Numbered from the stretch's first letter, positions 1-9,231 are shown. The stretch is DNA of 16,911 nucleotides from Byssochlamys sp. IMV 00236 (GCA_001931875.2 MSJH02000366.1:1-16911), one strand, 5' to 3'. Numbers and translations are program-made. The notes: generated from the letters alone by a model not told the origin.

Positions 1-54
1 CACATTCACCATGATTGTCAAAGTAAGTCGTTGGTTGCTTCATATGAATTGTTA

Positions 55-85
<31 letters not shown>

Positions 86-374
86 TTTTGCATGTATTAC
101 CTTGCACAATTCCCATTCTACAAGAGTGCTGTAGTCCTTGATAGATCCACCTGTTCGAAATAGTTCCACAAGTTCTTGTACTTGATCATCATCCTTTTCT
201 TGATGACCCTTCTCTATCCGCCGCATATGGCTAATGAAGTTATTGCTATAACTATCTATTTGTGATTGAAGCTCTTTATAAGCTTCCTTTTTTAATTGGT
301 CTAATTCATCCTATGATTAACAGCATGAGCTTGCTACTCTTCTTGCTGTTGCCTTGGTTACCTTTAATTTTCAT
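1..374 (-). CDS. Hypothetical coiled-coil-like protein, 5' part (runs off left edge)
   Basis: I do not recognise this gene. A 200-nt open block (101-300) is flanked by splice-like sites. I propose exons 362-374, 101-300 and 1-37 (continuing out of the window). The introns are 301-361 (GTAACC...TTAG, 61 nt) and 38-100 (GTAATA...GAAG, 63 nt, with TTAAC upstream of the acceptor). The product would start MKIKDQLKKEAYKELQ and be charged and helical-looking, with acidic and lysine-rich patches (EKGHQEKDDDQ) and no membrane segment. The join keeps frame across both introns, and the ATG context is A-rich. The 13-nt first exon is the weakest part: the acceptor at 311 (ATAG) would give the same downstream frame but finds no in-frame start. 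Function cannot be assigned. Confidence 0.45.
54..84. repeat. (TA)n(CA)n compound microsatellite
   Basis: Alternating TA dinucleotides pass directly into about seven CA dinucleotides. The tract lies inside the proposed second intron of the left-edge gene, so it should not affect the protein. Confidence 0.85.
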
Positions 375-1294
375 TTTCTTCTATCAACGAAATCGATTTA
401 TGAAATTGCTTATTGTTACGCTTTTTATGAGAACTGATCTTCATTTATGTATATTTCTATTAAAAAGGAAAGGGAAGCGAAAGAGAGATAAAGTAAATGT
501 GTGAGAGAGAGAGAAAGAGAGAGAGAGGAGGAGGGGGCTCTTTAAATTCATGCTTGTGAATATGGAAAATCTTCCGCTGTACTATTGCATTAAGGGATTC
601 TCGGAGTTTTTATATTTTTTTAACAGGTAATTTCATTTCCCCAATCATTGGTCACGCTGTATTTGTAGCCATGATAAAATAGATCAAATCGACACATGTA
701 ATCCTTTCCTTAGTTTTTGTTGGCTATTTTTATGTCTTTTTTAAGTACGATTCATGACTAGTGTACAACTTGTTAACCTCTGTTTATTAAGAAATACGTC
801 TTGGTATTACTCGGTCAGTAATCTATTTTTCTATAGTTGTCATACAATGTTTTATTACTATAGTTTCCGATATGGCTGAATATATTCTACTGAGAGACTT
901 TGCATATAGATTAGATTTAAAGTGACATCCCTTTTAAAGCATCCTACCTGCAACTTTTTGCAAGCCAGAAAGTTGCATAAACCAATGATAGTAAACAAAA
1001 CCTCGAGTTTCACACGAGCAACGAGCTCATGATGATATTGTAAAAGATCTGGATAAAGATAGTCGTAAACTATAAATATATGTTTGAGGGGTTTTGCTGA
1101 AAGAAAAAATTATTGATCAACTCGACAATCTAAATCACCTTTGCATATGCATCTTATGTAAATGATCGAACAATGATGAGATGATATGGTAACATTCCCC
1201 TTTTTTAATTAAAACAGAAAGATTTCCAGCGCTTTCATATATTTGTATGTCCCACTTGGTTAAATTGTGAAGGTGGGGGTAACATAGGGAGACC
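375..1294. other. Gene-poor upstream region
   Basis: No convincing coding region on either strand. It contains a GA-rich tract at 502-538, probably near the promoter of the minus-strand gene to the left, then strongly AT-rich DNA. A hairpin-capable inverted repeat GCAACTTT / AAAGTTGC with an 11-nt loop lies at 950-976. No tRNA-like B box was seen. Confidence 0.55.
502..538. repeat. GA-rich purine tract
   Basis: Near-perfect GA dinucleotides interrupted by AAA and ending in G-rich sequence. Read on the minus strand it is a CT tract 128 bp upstream of the proposed start of the left-edge gene, which is a common promoter or 5'-UTR feature in fungi. Confidence 0.7.
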
Positions 1295-1606
1295 ATGAGG
1301 AGACACAATGGACGATTTGCCACGATGAGGACGTATAGGGTCATACGACAGAAAGGACACCTAGAAAGCATATCGGTGTCTACATTGGAAGGACATGGTC
1401 AAGAAGAAGAAAAAGAAGAGGCCTTGGATCATCCAGTTTTTGATTTAACCGCAGAATTGGGTTTTTGTTACCACAATGAAATACGGGCCACAGAGCTAAT
1501 TGCTAATGGTAGTAGCATTCTAGATTCTCTCTCATCAACAAAGTTTCTAGGGAAACACAAAGTTTTTCACATTGAATGCCAGCCGTATTTCCTTTTTCTT
1601 TTGTTT
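1295..1606 (+). other. Open reading frame in phase with and upstream of the CENP-W-like gene
   Basis: One hundred and four sense codons are open from an ATG at 1295 directly into the CENP-W-like start at 1607, in the same frame. The segment is less AT-rich than its surroundings. It has a charged start, an EEEKEEALD acidic patch, and then VFDLTAELGFCYHNEIRAT. It matches no family I know. The stretch RQKGHLES is weakly reminiscent of a CCHC zinc knuckle but lacks the cysteines. CENP-W proteins are normally about 80-90 residues without such an N-terminal extension, and a pyrimidine-rich run (CCTTTTTCTTTTG) sits just before ATG 1607. I therefore treat this as a separate remnant, or a 5' leader, rather than part of the protein. 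Frame openness alone is the evidence for coding. Confidence 0.3.
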
Positions 1607-1944
1607 ATGAGATCTGACGAATTTGATCGTGAAAAGTTGAGAAAGATCATTACAAAAAAACTAGGCGGAATGAAGTTGGCGCCCAATGTTGAATTGCTTG
1701 TAATAAACAATAAACAATAAAGAAGAGTTAGACCAACCAAAGATTGTATAGATTTATTTGGACTTTCTTTGTTTTATGGAAGATCTCGCCAAATCAGCAG
1801 AAGCAACCTCGTTAAAGAAGAATCACTCGGCTGTCAATCGATCAGATATTATGGAAGCATTAGAAGTATGTCTCATAGATCTAATGGGGAGATACACTAA
1901 TATGGTTTTGCACATAGAATGTTTTAAAGAAATACCGTGGATAA
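1607..1944 (+). CDS. CENP-W-like histone-fold protein (77 aa, three exons)
   Basis: Exons are 1607-1699, 1752-1865 and 1918-1944. Both introns are exactly 52 nt (GTAATA...ATAG and GTATGT...ATAG). The joined protein has an N-terminal helix DREKLRKIITKKLGG, a central long helix IYLDFLCFMEDLAKSAEA, and ends DIMEALENVLKKYRG. This order matches the CENP-W family: an LKR/LRK basic helix, then LLFxxxLAEEA, then a last helix ending ILKKxRG. The length is close to vertebrate CENP-W (about 88 aa). In the family, CENP-W pairs with CENP-T through the histone fold and binds DNA at the inner kinetochore. The terminal exon encodes only eight residues, which completes the family-typical C-terminus and supports the splice model. 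Start at 1607 is chosen by family length, although the frame is open further upstream. Its stop codon lies 3 bp from the stop of the opposing gene. An unrelated small histone-fold subunit is the main alternative. Confidence 0.75.
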
Positions 1945-1947
1945 TAT

Positions 1948-2635
1948 TTATTGATCATGCTTCTTCTTCTTTTTATGCTTTTTCCTATATTCATTTGCTG
2001 TCATATATTTATTATCATCATCATCACCATCCAATAAAGGATCATATTCTGACGAAAAATACTTGTCCATAGAAGGACGCTCGATTCGAACTTTGCCTCT
2101 TCCTCGGTACTTTATCTTTTCCTTTTTCTCTGGTAGCCTTTCTCTCGAGCTATCCTTTCTTTTCGACTTTTTGCTTGTACGATCATCATCGCTATCATCA
2201 CTACTACCACTTTTCTTCCTTTTATGAGTATTATCGCTGTCATCATGGGATCTCCTTGTTTCTTCTTCTCTTTTTAGTCGATCTTTTCTTAATTTATTGA
2301 TATTTCTTTCGTTGGCACGAAGGACTGCTTGATTATGACTATCAGTTGCCTTTACGACATTAAGTAAAAATCTTGTATTAGGTCTCGGCTTTCTTCTAAT
2401 AGGCTGCTTTCAATAAACACCAAAAGAGGAGTAATTTACTTTCTTACGTAACAGGCTGATAGGCTTGTATGCCCACCTCTTGATACTTTTTACGTTTTTC
2501 TTCGGCTTCTTTTAATATCAAGTCTGCCACATATTTATCAATATCTTCATCTGATACATTTCTGGCACCGGCACCAGCTGCTGCACGCATGAGATCACTG
2601 ACGATGTTATTGACTGCATTATTTGATTTCGACAT
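1948..2635 (-). CDS. Lys/Arg/Asp-rich nuclear protein, probably RNA-processing related (211 aa)
   Basis: Exons are 2448-2635 and 1948-2395, with a 52-nt intron at 2396-2447 (GTAAGA...TTAG). The other nearby acceptors run into stops, so TTAG is the only join that keeps the frame. The N-terminal third is helical (NIVSDLMRAAAGAGARNVS, then KEAEEKRKKYQE). It is followed by RKPRPNTRFLLNVVKATDSH at about residues 64-83, a low-complexity Lys/Ser/Asp-rich region, and a conserved-looking end around PSMDKYFSSEYDPLLD before a basic tail. From memory, the FLxNVxxxTDxHN element recurs in fungal proteins annotated as splicing-related and resembles the start of animal NKAPD1. That link is by recollection only. 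The basic tracts suggest nuclear location. It shares a 146-bp divergent promoter with the DLT1-family gene and is tail-to-tail with the CENP-W-like gene. Confidence 0.8.
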
Positions 2636-2781
2636 TATGAATGAAAGAGAGAGAAAGGGAGGAAAAAAAAAAGGAGGTCACATTTATCAGTTCTTTGTTT
2701 TCTTTAACTTCCCATTTTAGATTTAATGCTTTGTGTCTTCCCCTTCTTCCTTTGTTTTTTTTTTCTTGTTTTGATTTACAA
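2636..2781. promoter_or_regulatory. Divergent promoter / 5' leaders
   Basis: Only 146 bp separate the start codons of the Lys/Arg-rich protein gene (-) and the DLT1-family gene (+). The DLT1 side is a long pyrimidine-rich leader with T and CTT runs just before ATG 2782. The other side is GA-rich, hence CT-rich on the minus strand. No clear TATA box was seen. The two genes must share or overlap their regulatory DNA. Confidence 0.65.
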
Positions 2782-3928
2782 ATGAATTCTGCCAAGTGGC
2801 CACATTACCTTTACACAGCGTCTTTATTCCTTCTTATTTCACTAAGTGCACTATGTATTGCCATCTCTGCAGCTGATGTCATTATACAAGCTTTAACAGA
2901 CAGAACGTCAACAGGAAAACTCGATTTTCGTAACTTGGCAGTTGTCGGAGGAAGTTATGTGTTGCTGGTAAAGTACACGAATGAATTGATAAAAAGATAT
3001 CTAACATGACTTCAAAGGCACTGATATCTGTAGTTTGTTCATGTAGTCGAATGATATCTGTGAGACGATCAATGCAAAATATACCCAAGTTACATATTCC
3101 AATCAAGGAACAGAATCTACCAAAAGTAAAAGAAAAAGAAAAAGAAAACATCAACATAGTAATGTTCTTTTTGTTAGAAAGTCTATTCTCAAATTTGGCA
3201 TGAATTCGGACAAACAAGAACGATCAGAGACCAAGCAAAGCCGAGACCTGAAGACATACAGGCCGTTGGATGGGCCAAACCAGGCAAGAAGACGAAAGCG
3301 ATGATGTATAAGAAGTATACTAACATCACACATAGGTACACCTCTGTTTGAAGGACTCGATTTTAAGCAAGCAATAGCAAGAACACCTGCAATTGTTGAG
3401 AATGTAGCTTGTAATATCGATCCGAGTTACAAGCGACCCACATATTGCCCTGTACGGCAGTATATTGAATTTCTGATCCAAGAAGGGCTCATTGATCGAG
3501 AGTTAGGGACGGTTTATGTTCAAGGCTACGAGATTGCTCGGTTCAGCCGAGATCCTCTGAGTCAGGAACAATATATCGATATCATGAAGCATCTGGCTGC
3601 AATTCTTCAAAACATGGGTTACAATATCAAGAATTCCGATGGTCAAGTGGATGAGACGGAAAGCATGACCAACAGCGATCACAGGACGACAGGCAGTAGT
3701 AGTAATCAGTCCTTCCGTTTGTATAACCTCATCTCTCGGAACAATCGACTCCGTTCGGTGGATGACACAGTCTCTGCGACTCAGTCCATGAACACGTGGC
3801 ATTCGCGTTCCACTCATTTTCATTTGGATGAGGATAATTACTCTGCATATGATGAAGATGAAGTGCGGCAGGATATTTATGAATTACTCACGAGAAGTGG
3901 TAATAATAGTAATAGGCATCATGTGTAA
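2782..3928 (+). CDS. DLT1: DLT1-family membrane protein (defect at low temperature 1), 330 aa
   Basis: Exons are 2782-2967, 3018-3125, 3178-3283 and 3336-3928. The introns are 50, 52 and 52 nt, and the first and third carry CTAAC before the acceptor. The third begins GCAAGA, so it is a GC-AG intron; joining there gives GWAKPGTPLFEGLDFKQAIA without a break. Two membrane segments lie at about residues 8-32 and 50-72. They are followed by IPKLHIPIKEQNLPK, the WHEFGQ / AKPRPEDIQAVGWAKPG block and RQYIEFLIQEGLIDRELGTV, which I recognise as the fungal Dlt1 family. The C-terminal part after the LAAILQNMGYNIKN segment is Ser/Asn/Asp-rich and poorly conserved. The yeast gene is linked to growth at low temperature; the biochemical role is unknown. 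Start 2782 is chosen over an in-frame ATG at 2641 because the extension is just translated polypyrimidine leader. Confidence 0.9.
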
Positions 3929-3997
3929 AAAAAAGAGCTTTATTCAATTTAATTGGCTTAAATAATGGCTACTAATTAATAAATCGTGTAAATATTG

Positions 3998-5424
3998 TTA
4001 ATAAATATCTTTTGCCTCGGCTGTCTTTTTATCAATGGATTTGCTTGATAGGCTATCATTTTCATCATTCATATTGGTCTCACTGACCCTGCTAGCCACA
4101 AGAAGAATGAGAGGAAAAGAGACAAAAACGAGAACCCAGCAGATGAGACACTCCCATCTGAGTGGAACACTGACAGCATCAATACCAAACGCTATAGCTG
4201 CACCTGCACTTTGCGTAGCTTTATAGAATCCTGCATATCGAGCAAGTAAAGAAGGATCATTGGACATAGCGCCCATAAGCCAGTAGAGGTAAGTTTGATA
4301 GATAGCATCGCTGAATCCGTAAAACATGTAAAGTACGAATGGACCACCGAACCTCGCATCTTTCCAGCCAATGGGTTTGTCGAAACCATTATCAAATGTC
4401 AGTTGGAACGCAAAGCCACCTGCCCAGACGGCCATGGTAACGACAAAGAGAATGACCAGTGCCAAGAGTCCTCTGGATCGTCGTGAGAGTCCCTGGAAGT
4501 CGAGAAGGCACCCAAAGATGAGCGAACCAATGATTTGAAGTGTCCAATACATGGTGTCATTTAATGCTCTGGCCGGAGAATTAAAGTAGACTGTGTTCAC
4601 TTTGAACTGGTATGCGTAAAACCAGTTGGAGGCTAGAAAAGCGGGAATAAGACACAACATACGCCATTCTTTCCAGACAAGAAGAACACCCTTGAGTTCT
4701 TTCTTCCAGTGCATGGCCTTGGCAACAGCTACTTTTGTTCCATCAGGTCGAACCACACGTGAGGGACTTGCAATGGCTAGAGAGAGGACGACACCAATTA
4801 TCATAACGATGACAAAGGCAATGTAAGTACTTGTGGACACGCCACCACTTGCTTCGTTCTCCAAGTTGAGTGCTAATGCGATGACGGAACCAAGGATGCC
4901 TCCGACGTTGAAAAGTGCCCAAAAGATGGCTACAAATTTTCCCTTGTTCTTCTCTTCAGGGTAAGACATCATGATTGAACCTTGTGCAGACCAGAATACA
5001 CCAGCACAGCAACCGAGAATAACACCTGCTGCAATAACGAACCCCGAAACTTGTTTTCGATCATAGACCCATAGAGAGGCAGAATAGACAACATAACCAA
5101 TTGAACCAATCTATATTCACATACATCAGTAAAAAAAAAAAAAAGGAAAAAAAAAAAATCAAAAATGTGTGTGTACATTACTGTCAAGGTGTGTTTTACA
5201 CCAACTGTGTTTGTAAATGTACCAGAAAAGAATCCAACAATGGCAAAACAGCCATAGAGAGCACCATTAGCTGAATCAATCAAGCCTACATTTGAACTCA
5301 TCGAGCCACCAGCACCTAATCCAGACAGTGCATTGAACATTCCTGGACAGCATAAACATACTAAACCAAGCAAGACAACTTGGGTTAAGGGAGAATAATA
5401 TAGTTGTAGCACTCCTTTTGACAT
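3998..5424 (-). CDS. UNC93-like major facilitator superfamily protein, 451 aa
   Basis: Exons are 5182-5424 and 3998-5110. The 71-nt intron (5111-5181, GTAATG...ATAG) holds A/T homopolymers of 12-14 nt. The N-terminus has QVVLLGLVCLCCPGMFNALS followed by a Gly-rich turn, typical of fungal UNC93-like (DUF895) proteins. Hydrophobic segments recur throughout, consistent with 10-12 membrane helices. Recognisable loops include WSAQGSIMMSYPEEKNKGKF and, near the end, GFSDAIYQTYLYWLMGAMSN and RYAGFYKATQSAGAAIAFG. The cytosolic tail is short and polar. The family belongs to the MFS fold; substrates of the fungal members are not established, and animal UNC93 members act as channel regulators or receptor chaperones. 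The length is usual. It converges on DLT1, with 69 bp between stops. Confidence 0.9.
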
Positions 5425-6288
5425 TTTTTAATAAAAAGAAAAAAAAAGGAAAAGGGAAAGACGGGAAAATGATGATTTATTTATGGTTAAATTAAATGGT
5501 CTATAAACTGAGGGGGGTAGAGGAGATTTATTATTCCGATTGTTCTTATCATTATTGTATATGGGCTCTTAACCAAAAACGTATAAGACAATAGCAATAA
5601 CGGTGATAACTCTATGTATATATATATATATATGTAAAAACAAATGCTGCTGTCATTCATTGGTTCATGGTGGACTCACTATGGTTACTGACCCTGACGA
5701 CAGGGTTCATATTATGTCATATTATGGATGAGTCAGGGTTCTCAAAGGAATAGTGTGGGAAAATTAAGGGTGCAGCCTTTCTCCACATTTATATTTTATT
5801 TTCCGCCTCTTCTTGTGTCAAACAAACACTTTCTTCTCCTCTACTGTCACTCTCAGCCAATCCCTATAACTCCTACACTGAATTGACAAAAATGGAAGTC
5901 TTTTTTCATTTGAATCTCCTTCAAAATTTCTTGATTTGTAAATGACCTCTCTATAAGGTCTTTGTATATCGCATATATATAACGAAAGCCATTGGTCTGT
6001 AAGTTTGTTATTAGCAAACAATCAAATTTCAGCTAATCGTAGAGAGGCGTTTTTAATGTTTATAAAATGTTCTCTTTGTGGCAAATCTTCGATATGCCTA
6101 GGGTCAAATTGTCTATCATGATCAATGCATAGATTGGAAAACGTCACGCAGATGCACGCATATACACAACCGGTGAACTATTTTTCATATTCGAAGAAGT
6201 GATAAAAGCGAGATTATAGAGTAATGTCTTTTTTTTTTGTAAATATGAACTTGATTTTAAGAAATATAGCATTAAAAAAGATAGATAT
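5425..6288. other. Intergenic region upstream of UNC93-like gene and downstream of bZIP gene
   Basis: No gene recognised in about 860 bp. It holds a (TA)8 run at 5617-5632. An imperfect inverted repeat (GACCCTG...CAGGGTT) begins near 5690. A TGAGTCA sequence lies at 5729-5735, directly followed by GGGTT, which repeats part of the inverted repeat. A 67-codon minus-strand open frame at 5818-6021 has no family resemblance and sits in AT-rich DNA. The half nearest 6288 is probably bZIP 3' UTR. Confidence 0.5.
5729..5735. promoter_or_regulatory. TGAGTCA, AP-1/Gcn4-type bZIP site
   Basis: A perfect match to the Gcn4/AP-1 heptamer 305 bp upstream of the UNC93-like start codon. A single heptamer can occur by chance, so function is inferred only from its position in a promoter-sized gap. 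Confidence 0.35.
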
Positions 6289-7889
6289 TCAAAAGTTCTC
6301 CAGCATCTGCTCCATGTCCCATTCTTCCAACACCAATCTATCATCTGTAAGCATAGTTGATCTTTTGACTGCATGTAAGAGCTGATCGACACTAAACTTG
6401 GGATTACTGGCATGCTCACTGACTCTCTGCCATATTCTCGATGTGGGCTCTTGATAGCGATCATTATTACTGGATCGTCTTTCGGTTGGTAAAGCAGTGG
6501 TGTTTCTATTGTTATTATCATTATTATCATTATTATTATTGGTATTGTTGTTGTTATTGGTGTTGTTGTTAACTATGCCATTTGTGCAAAGATCATCGTG
6601 AATTTCCAGAAATGGCTTCAAAAAGTTATCAAATTCTTGATCATTATTTTGATTATTGCCATTGTTATCCGTCCTTGAAGACTTTTCTTTGTCTTGATCA
6701 TCATTAACAGATTCGCTTATTGGGTTGTTGTTTTCTGGCTGTTGTTTCTTTCGATCCTTTCTAAACAGCGGGTTTGCTGGGTGACTATGATCTGGGTAGA
6801 GCTGAACTGCCTGGACCTGCTCATTACCTGCTAATCTATCTGAGGTCGCCCGTAGGAGGGCTGGTGTAGTAATAGAGAATGTAAAATCTCGATCTGGGAT
6901 ATCTGTTGTTGATGTTGCTGTTGTCTTTTTCAGCTGAATAGCATTTTCACTGCCCAGCTTCGTCTCGACTACCCTTGCCTGATGGTTTGCATTAGTCTTC
7001 CTATTGCTTCTTCTGCTGCTGATGTTATTATTGTGGTTACTATGACTACTACTGCTACTGCTACTACTATTGGCTGGCTTAGTTGATTCATCTATGTTCT
7101 GATTCGTTGTCTTCATCGATGAGGGACGTATCTGAAGTGGTGGTAATGGAGGCTTAGTCGATAGCTGAAAGGCAGCAGGCGACGGTGGAGGTGGTACAGG
7201 AAGGGATGTGCGCGCCTTTTCAAGTGCCTTGATGACACCATCCACTGAATCTGCTGGTGTTCCCTTTAGCACACAATTCTCGACTTCCAATCTGCAGATG
7301 ACGGACCTTAAATACTGGTTTTCTTGAAGTAGTTGATGAATAGCTGCAGCATGCTTATCCTGAAATTGTTTAAACTTTTTCTCTAGCTCTCTTACGTATC
7401 GTTCTTTACGTTCCCTGAATGCTCTTTGTGCAGCTCTATTTTGCTCTTTTCTTTTAACTTTTTCTTCATCCTTTTATTAATAAAGAAAGGGTTACCGACC
7501 ACAACAGTTCTCTCCCTTATCTCTTTATCTTACGTTACCTCATCTGTATCTATCATTGGTTTCCGACCCGGTTTTTTCGTCCTGGCTAATAGTTACTTTA
7601 GTTATCGTTTAGCGTGAGATGAAACTATATTCGATTTACCAACGCTCTGACAATTACCGTGAGAAAGCGAGTCATCATGAATGTATGTGGCTGCAGACTG
7701 ATTCAGTATGCATCATAATATAGCTAGAAATCACTTCTTACCATAGCTTCTTTTAAGTGATTGGTTGATGTCTAGTATATCTGTATTAATAAATGAGTCA
7801 TGTTCATCATCATCGTCGTCATCAAATAGAACAAAGGATAGAATGTTCTGATCATCATTATTATTAGCAGTCATTGTTGATTCAGTCAT
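6289..7889 (-). CDS. Pap1/Yap (AP-1)-like bZIP transcription factor
   Basis: Exons are 7742-7889, 7539-7585 and 6289-7470, giving 458 aa. A possible 33-nt microexon at 7658-7690 would make 469 aa. The acidic N-terminus has a run of six Asp. Then come TKKPGRKPM and the basic region KRKEQNRAAQRAFRERKERY at about residues 71-90, with the Yap-type signature N-x2-AQ-x2-FR. A leucine-zipper-like helix follows (LQENQYLRSVICRLEVEN). The rest is Pro-, Ser- and Asn-rich, with poly-Asn encoded by AAT/AAC runs near 6505-6575. The end is WDMEQMLENF. Yap/Pap1 factors bind TTACTAA or TTACGTAA sites and control oxidative-stress and drug responses. A single FLEIHDDLCTNG element holds a Cys, but the multi-Cys C-terminal redox domain of Yap1 is not seen, so redox-controlled export is not supported. 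Intron 2 is 68 nt (7471-7538). Confidence 0.9.
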
Positions 7890-8564
7890 ATGACTTTAGA
7901 ACAACAGTGTTCAATAAAAAGATAGAAAGGAAAAAAAAAAGAGACAAAACGTCTTTCTCCTCGTATGATTGATCAACAACCAATGTGACGGCTTATGTTT
8001 ATGAGCTCCTTGAACCATGAACTCGAGATTTTCCCGCAGTTTCTAACTTTATTTTTTCTATATATGGCTTTGATTTGCATTGCTCTGGCAAAAGTGAGAA
8101 GATATGATTTTTACATTATCCATGCTAGATCTTTTTCAGGGTCAATCAAGCAGCGAGACCTGAGTTATTGAGATGGTTATTGATCTCAAGCCAAGGGTTC
8201 TTTTTTTAACGAGTTTATACACTACAAAGTATAGGATATTAAGAGCAAAAAGAAATGGAATCAAGAAATGATCCTTTCAGTATTCCCCCTGAACGTGTTG
8301 AAGTTCATTAAATGGTAATGAGGACTGACTAAAGCATGGTTTACAATGCTTATGCGGAAATTGAAATATACTCTATCCAAGCAAGGCACAGAACTTTATT
8401 TGAAATATACGATTAAAGACAGGTTCATTAACCTATTGATAACGATACCAAAGGATATATAGAGCTAAACACTCGATCGTCAACAAGAGATTTTATCACA
8501 ATGTTAATATTTCTTTCGTCTTGTATGATAACATCGGAACCAGGGCAATAGTCCTACCTGTGAA

Positions 8565-9081
8565 ATGCCTCGAATAATAAAGAAGAAATATAGGTACATG
8601 TCGATGAGCCTTTACATAGTCCCTTTAAGAACAAGAAGAAATGAAAGAAAGCTCATTATTACACGCATTACTTTATATGCAATCAAGAGTATCTATGACC
8701 AATGGCGGATCGAGTATGACGCGTTATATGAACGTGTTTTGTGGTCAGTCTCTTTCTATTGTTCATTCTTAAAAGACAAGGTATTTATAGGGTAAATACG
8801 ACAATATCGGTAATATCTTATTAATCAAACGGCAATAATGACGATATCAAAGTGAAAACGATTACATACTATGCAAACCGATGAGCAACTCATACATAGG
8901 CTAAGGAAGAAGCTCGGACTCACTATTGATTTTTGGTAACTGGATGTTGAAGAAAGAAGAGTGTAGAGTAGTTTTGCTGGGTGAATTCAGAGCGTCAAAA
9001 ACTTGCCCTGACTGTAGATTAGAACTCGAAGCTTTTGACAGAATATGCCACTTTTTTTTTGTTCGCGCCATGGTCATTTAA
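8565..9081 (+). pseudogene. Decayed TnpB/Fanzor-like zinc-ribbon transposase fragment
   Basis: Two open segments in different frames lie 110 bp apart. The downstream one (8905-9081) reads LLIFGNWMLKKEECRVVLLG and then EFRASKTCPDC, followed by LELEAF. This resembles the RuvC-II to zinc-ribbon stretch of TnpB/Fanzor-type proteins, where a pattern like hxxhxEaxTSkxCpxC is typical: a catalytic Glu followed by the first CxxC of the zinc ribbon. The second CxxC and the DRDxNA-type RuvC-III motif are missing, because the frame runs into TTT repeats and a stop. The upstream segment (8565-8795) is a basic open frame whose end YERVLWSVSFYCSFLKDK is compatible with the helical part before the nuclease motifs, but this is weak. 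The frame change and several stops show the copy is dead. Identification rests on one motif, from memory. Confidence 0.45.
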
Positions 9082-9231
9082 GATAGTTTCAAAAATGTTC
9101 ATCAATCTTTTACTCAAATAGGTACAAAAACCAAAACTGTGAAGAGATTGTGAAAACAACAAGTAAAAATCAAATGAACTTTATGGAATCGAGATCTCGC
9201 TGCTGTCCTAAGGTTTCATAACATGTTGGAA

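Noticed and set aside
262..504. 80-codon plus-strand frame
   Set aside because: Antisense to the proposed 5' exons of the left-edge gene; its Leu/Phe run is the complement of Lys/Glu codons.
1135..1371. Minus-strand frame with CPFC, RING-like
   Set aside because: Only one CxxC pair is present, the upstream frame is broken, and no intron restores the rest of a zinc finger.
2641..2781. N-terminal extension of DLT1 from ATG 2641
   Set aside because: The extension translates a pyrimidine/purine leader and lies outside the conserved family start; ATG 2782 fits the membrane-segment layout.
3503..3823. 106-codon minus-strand frame
   Set aside because: It lies antisense to the conserved last exon of DLT1 and is its shadow.
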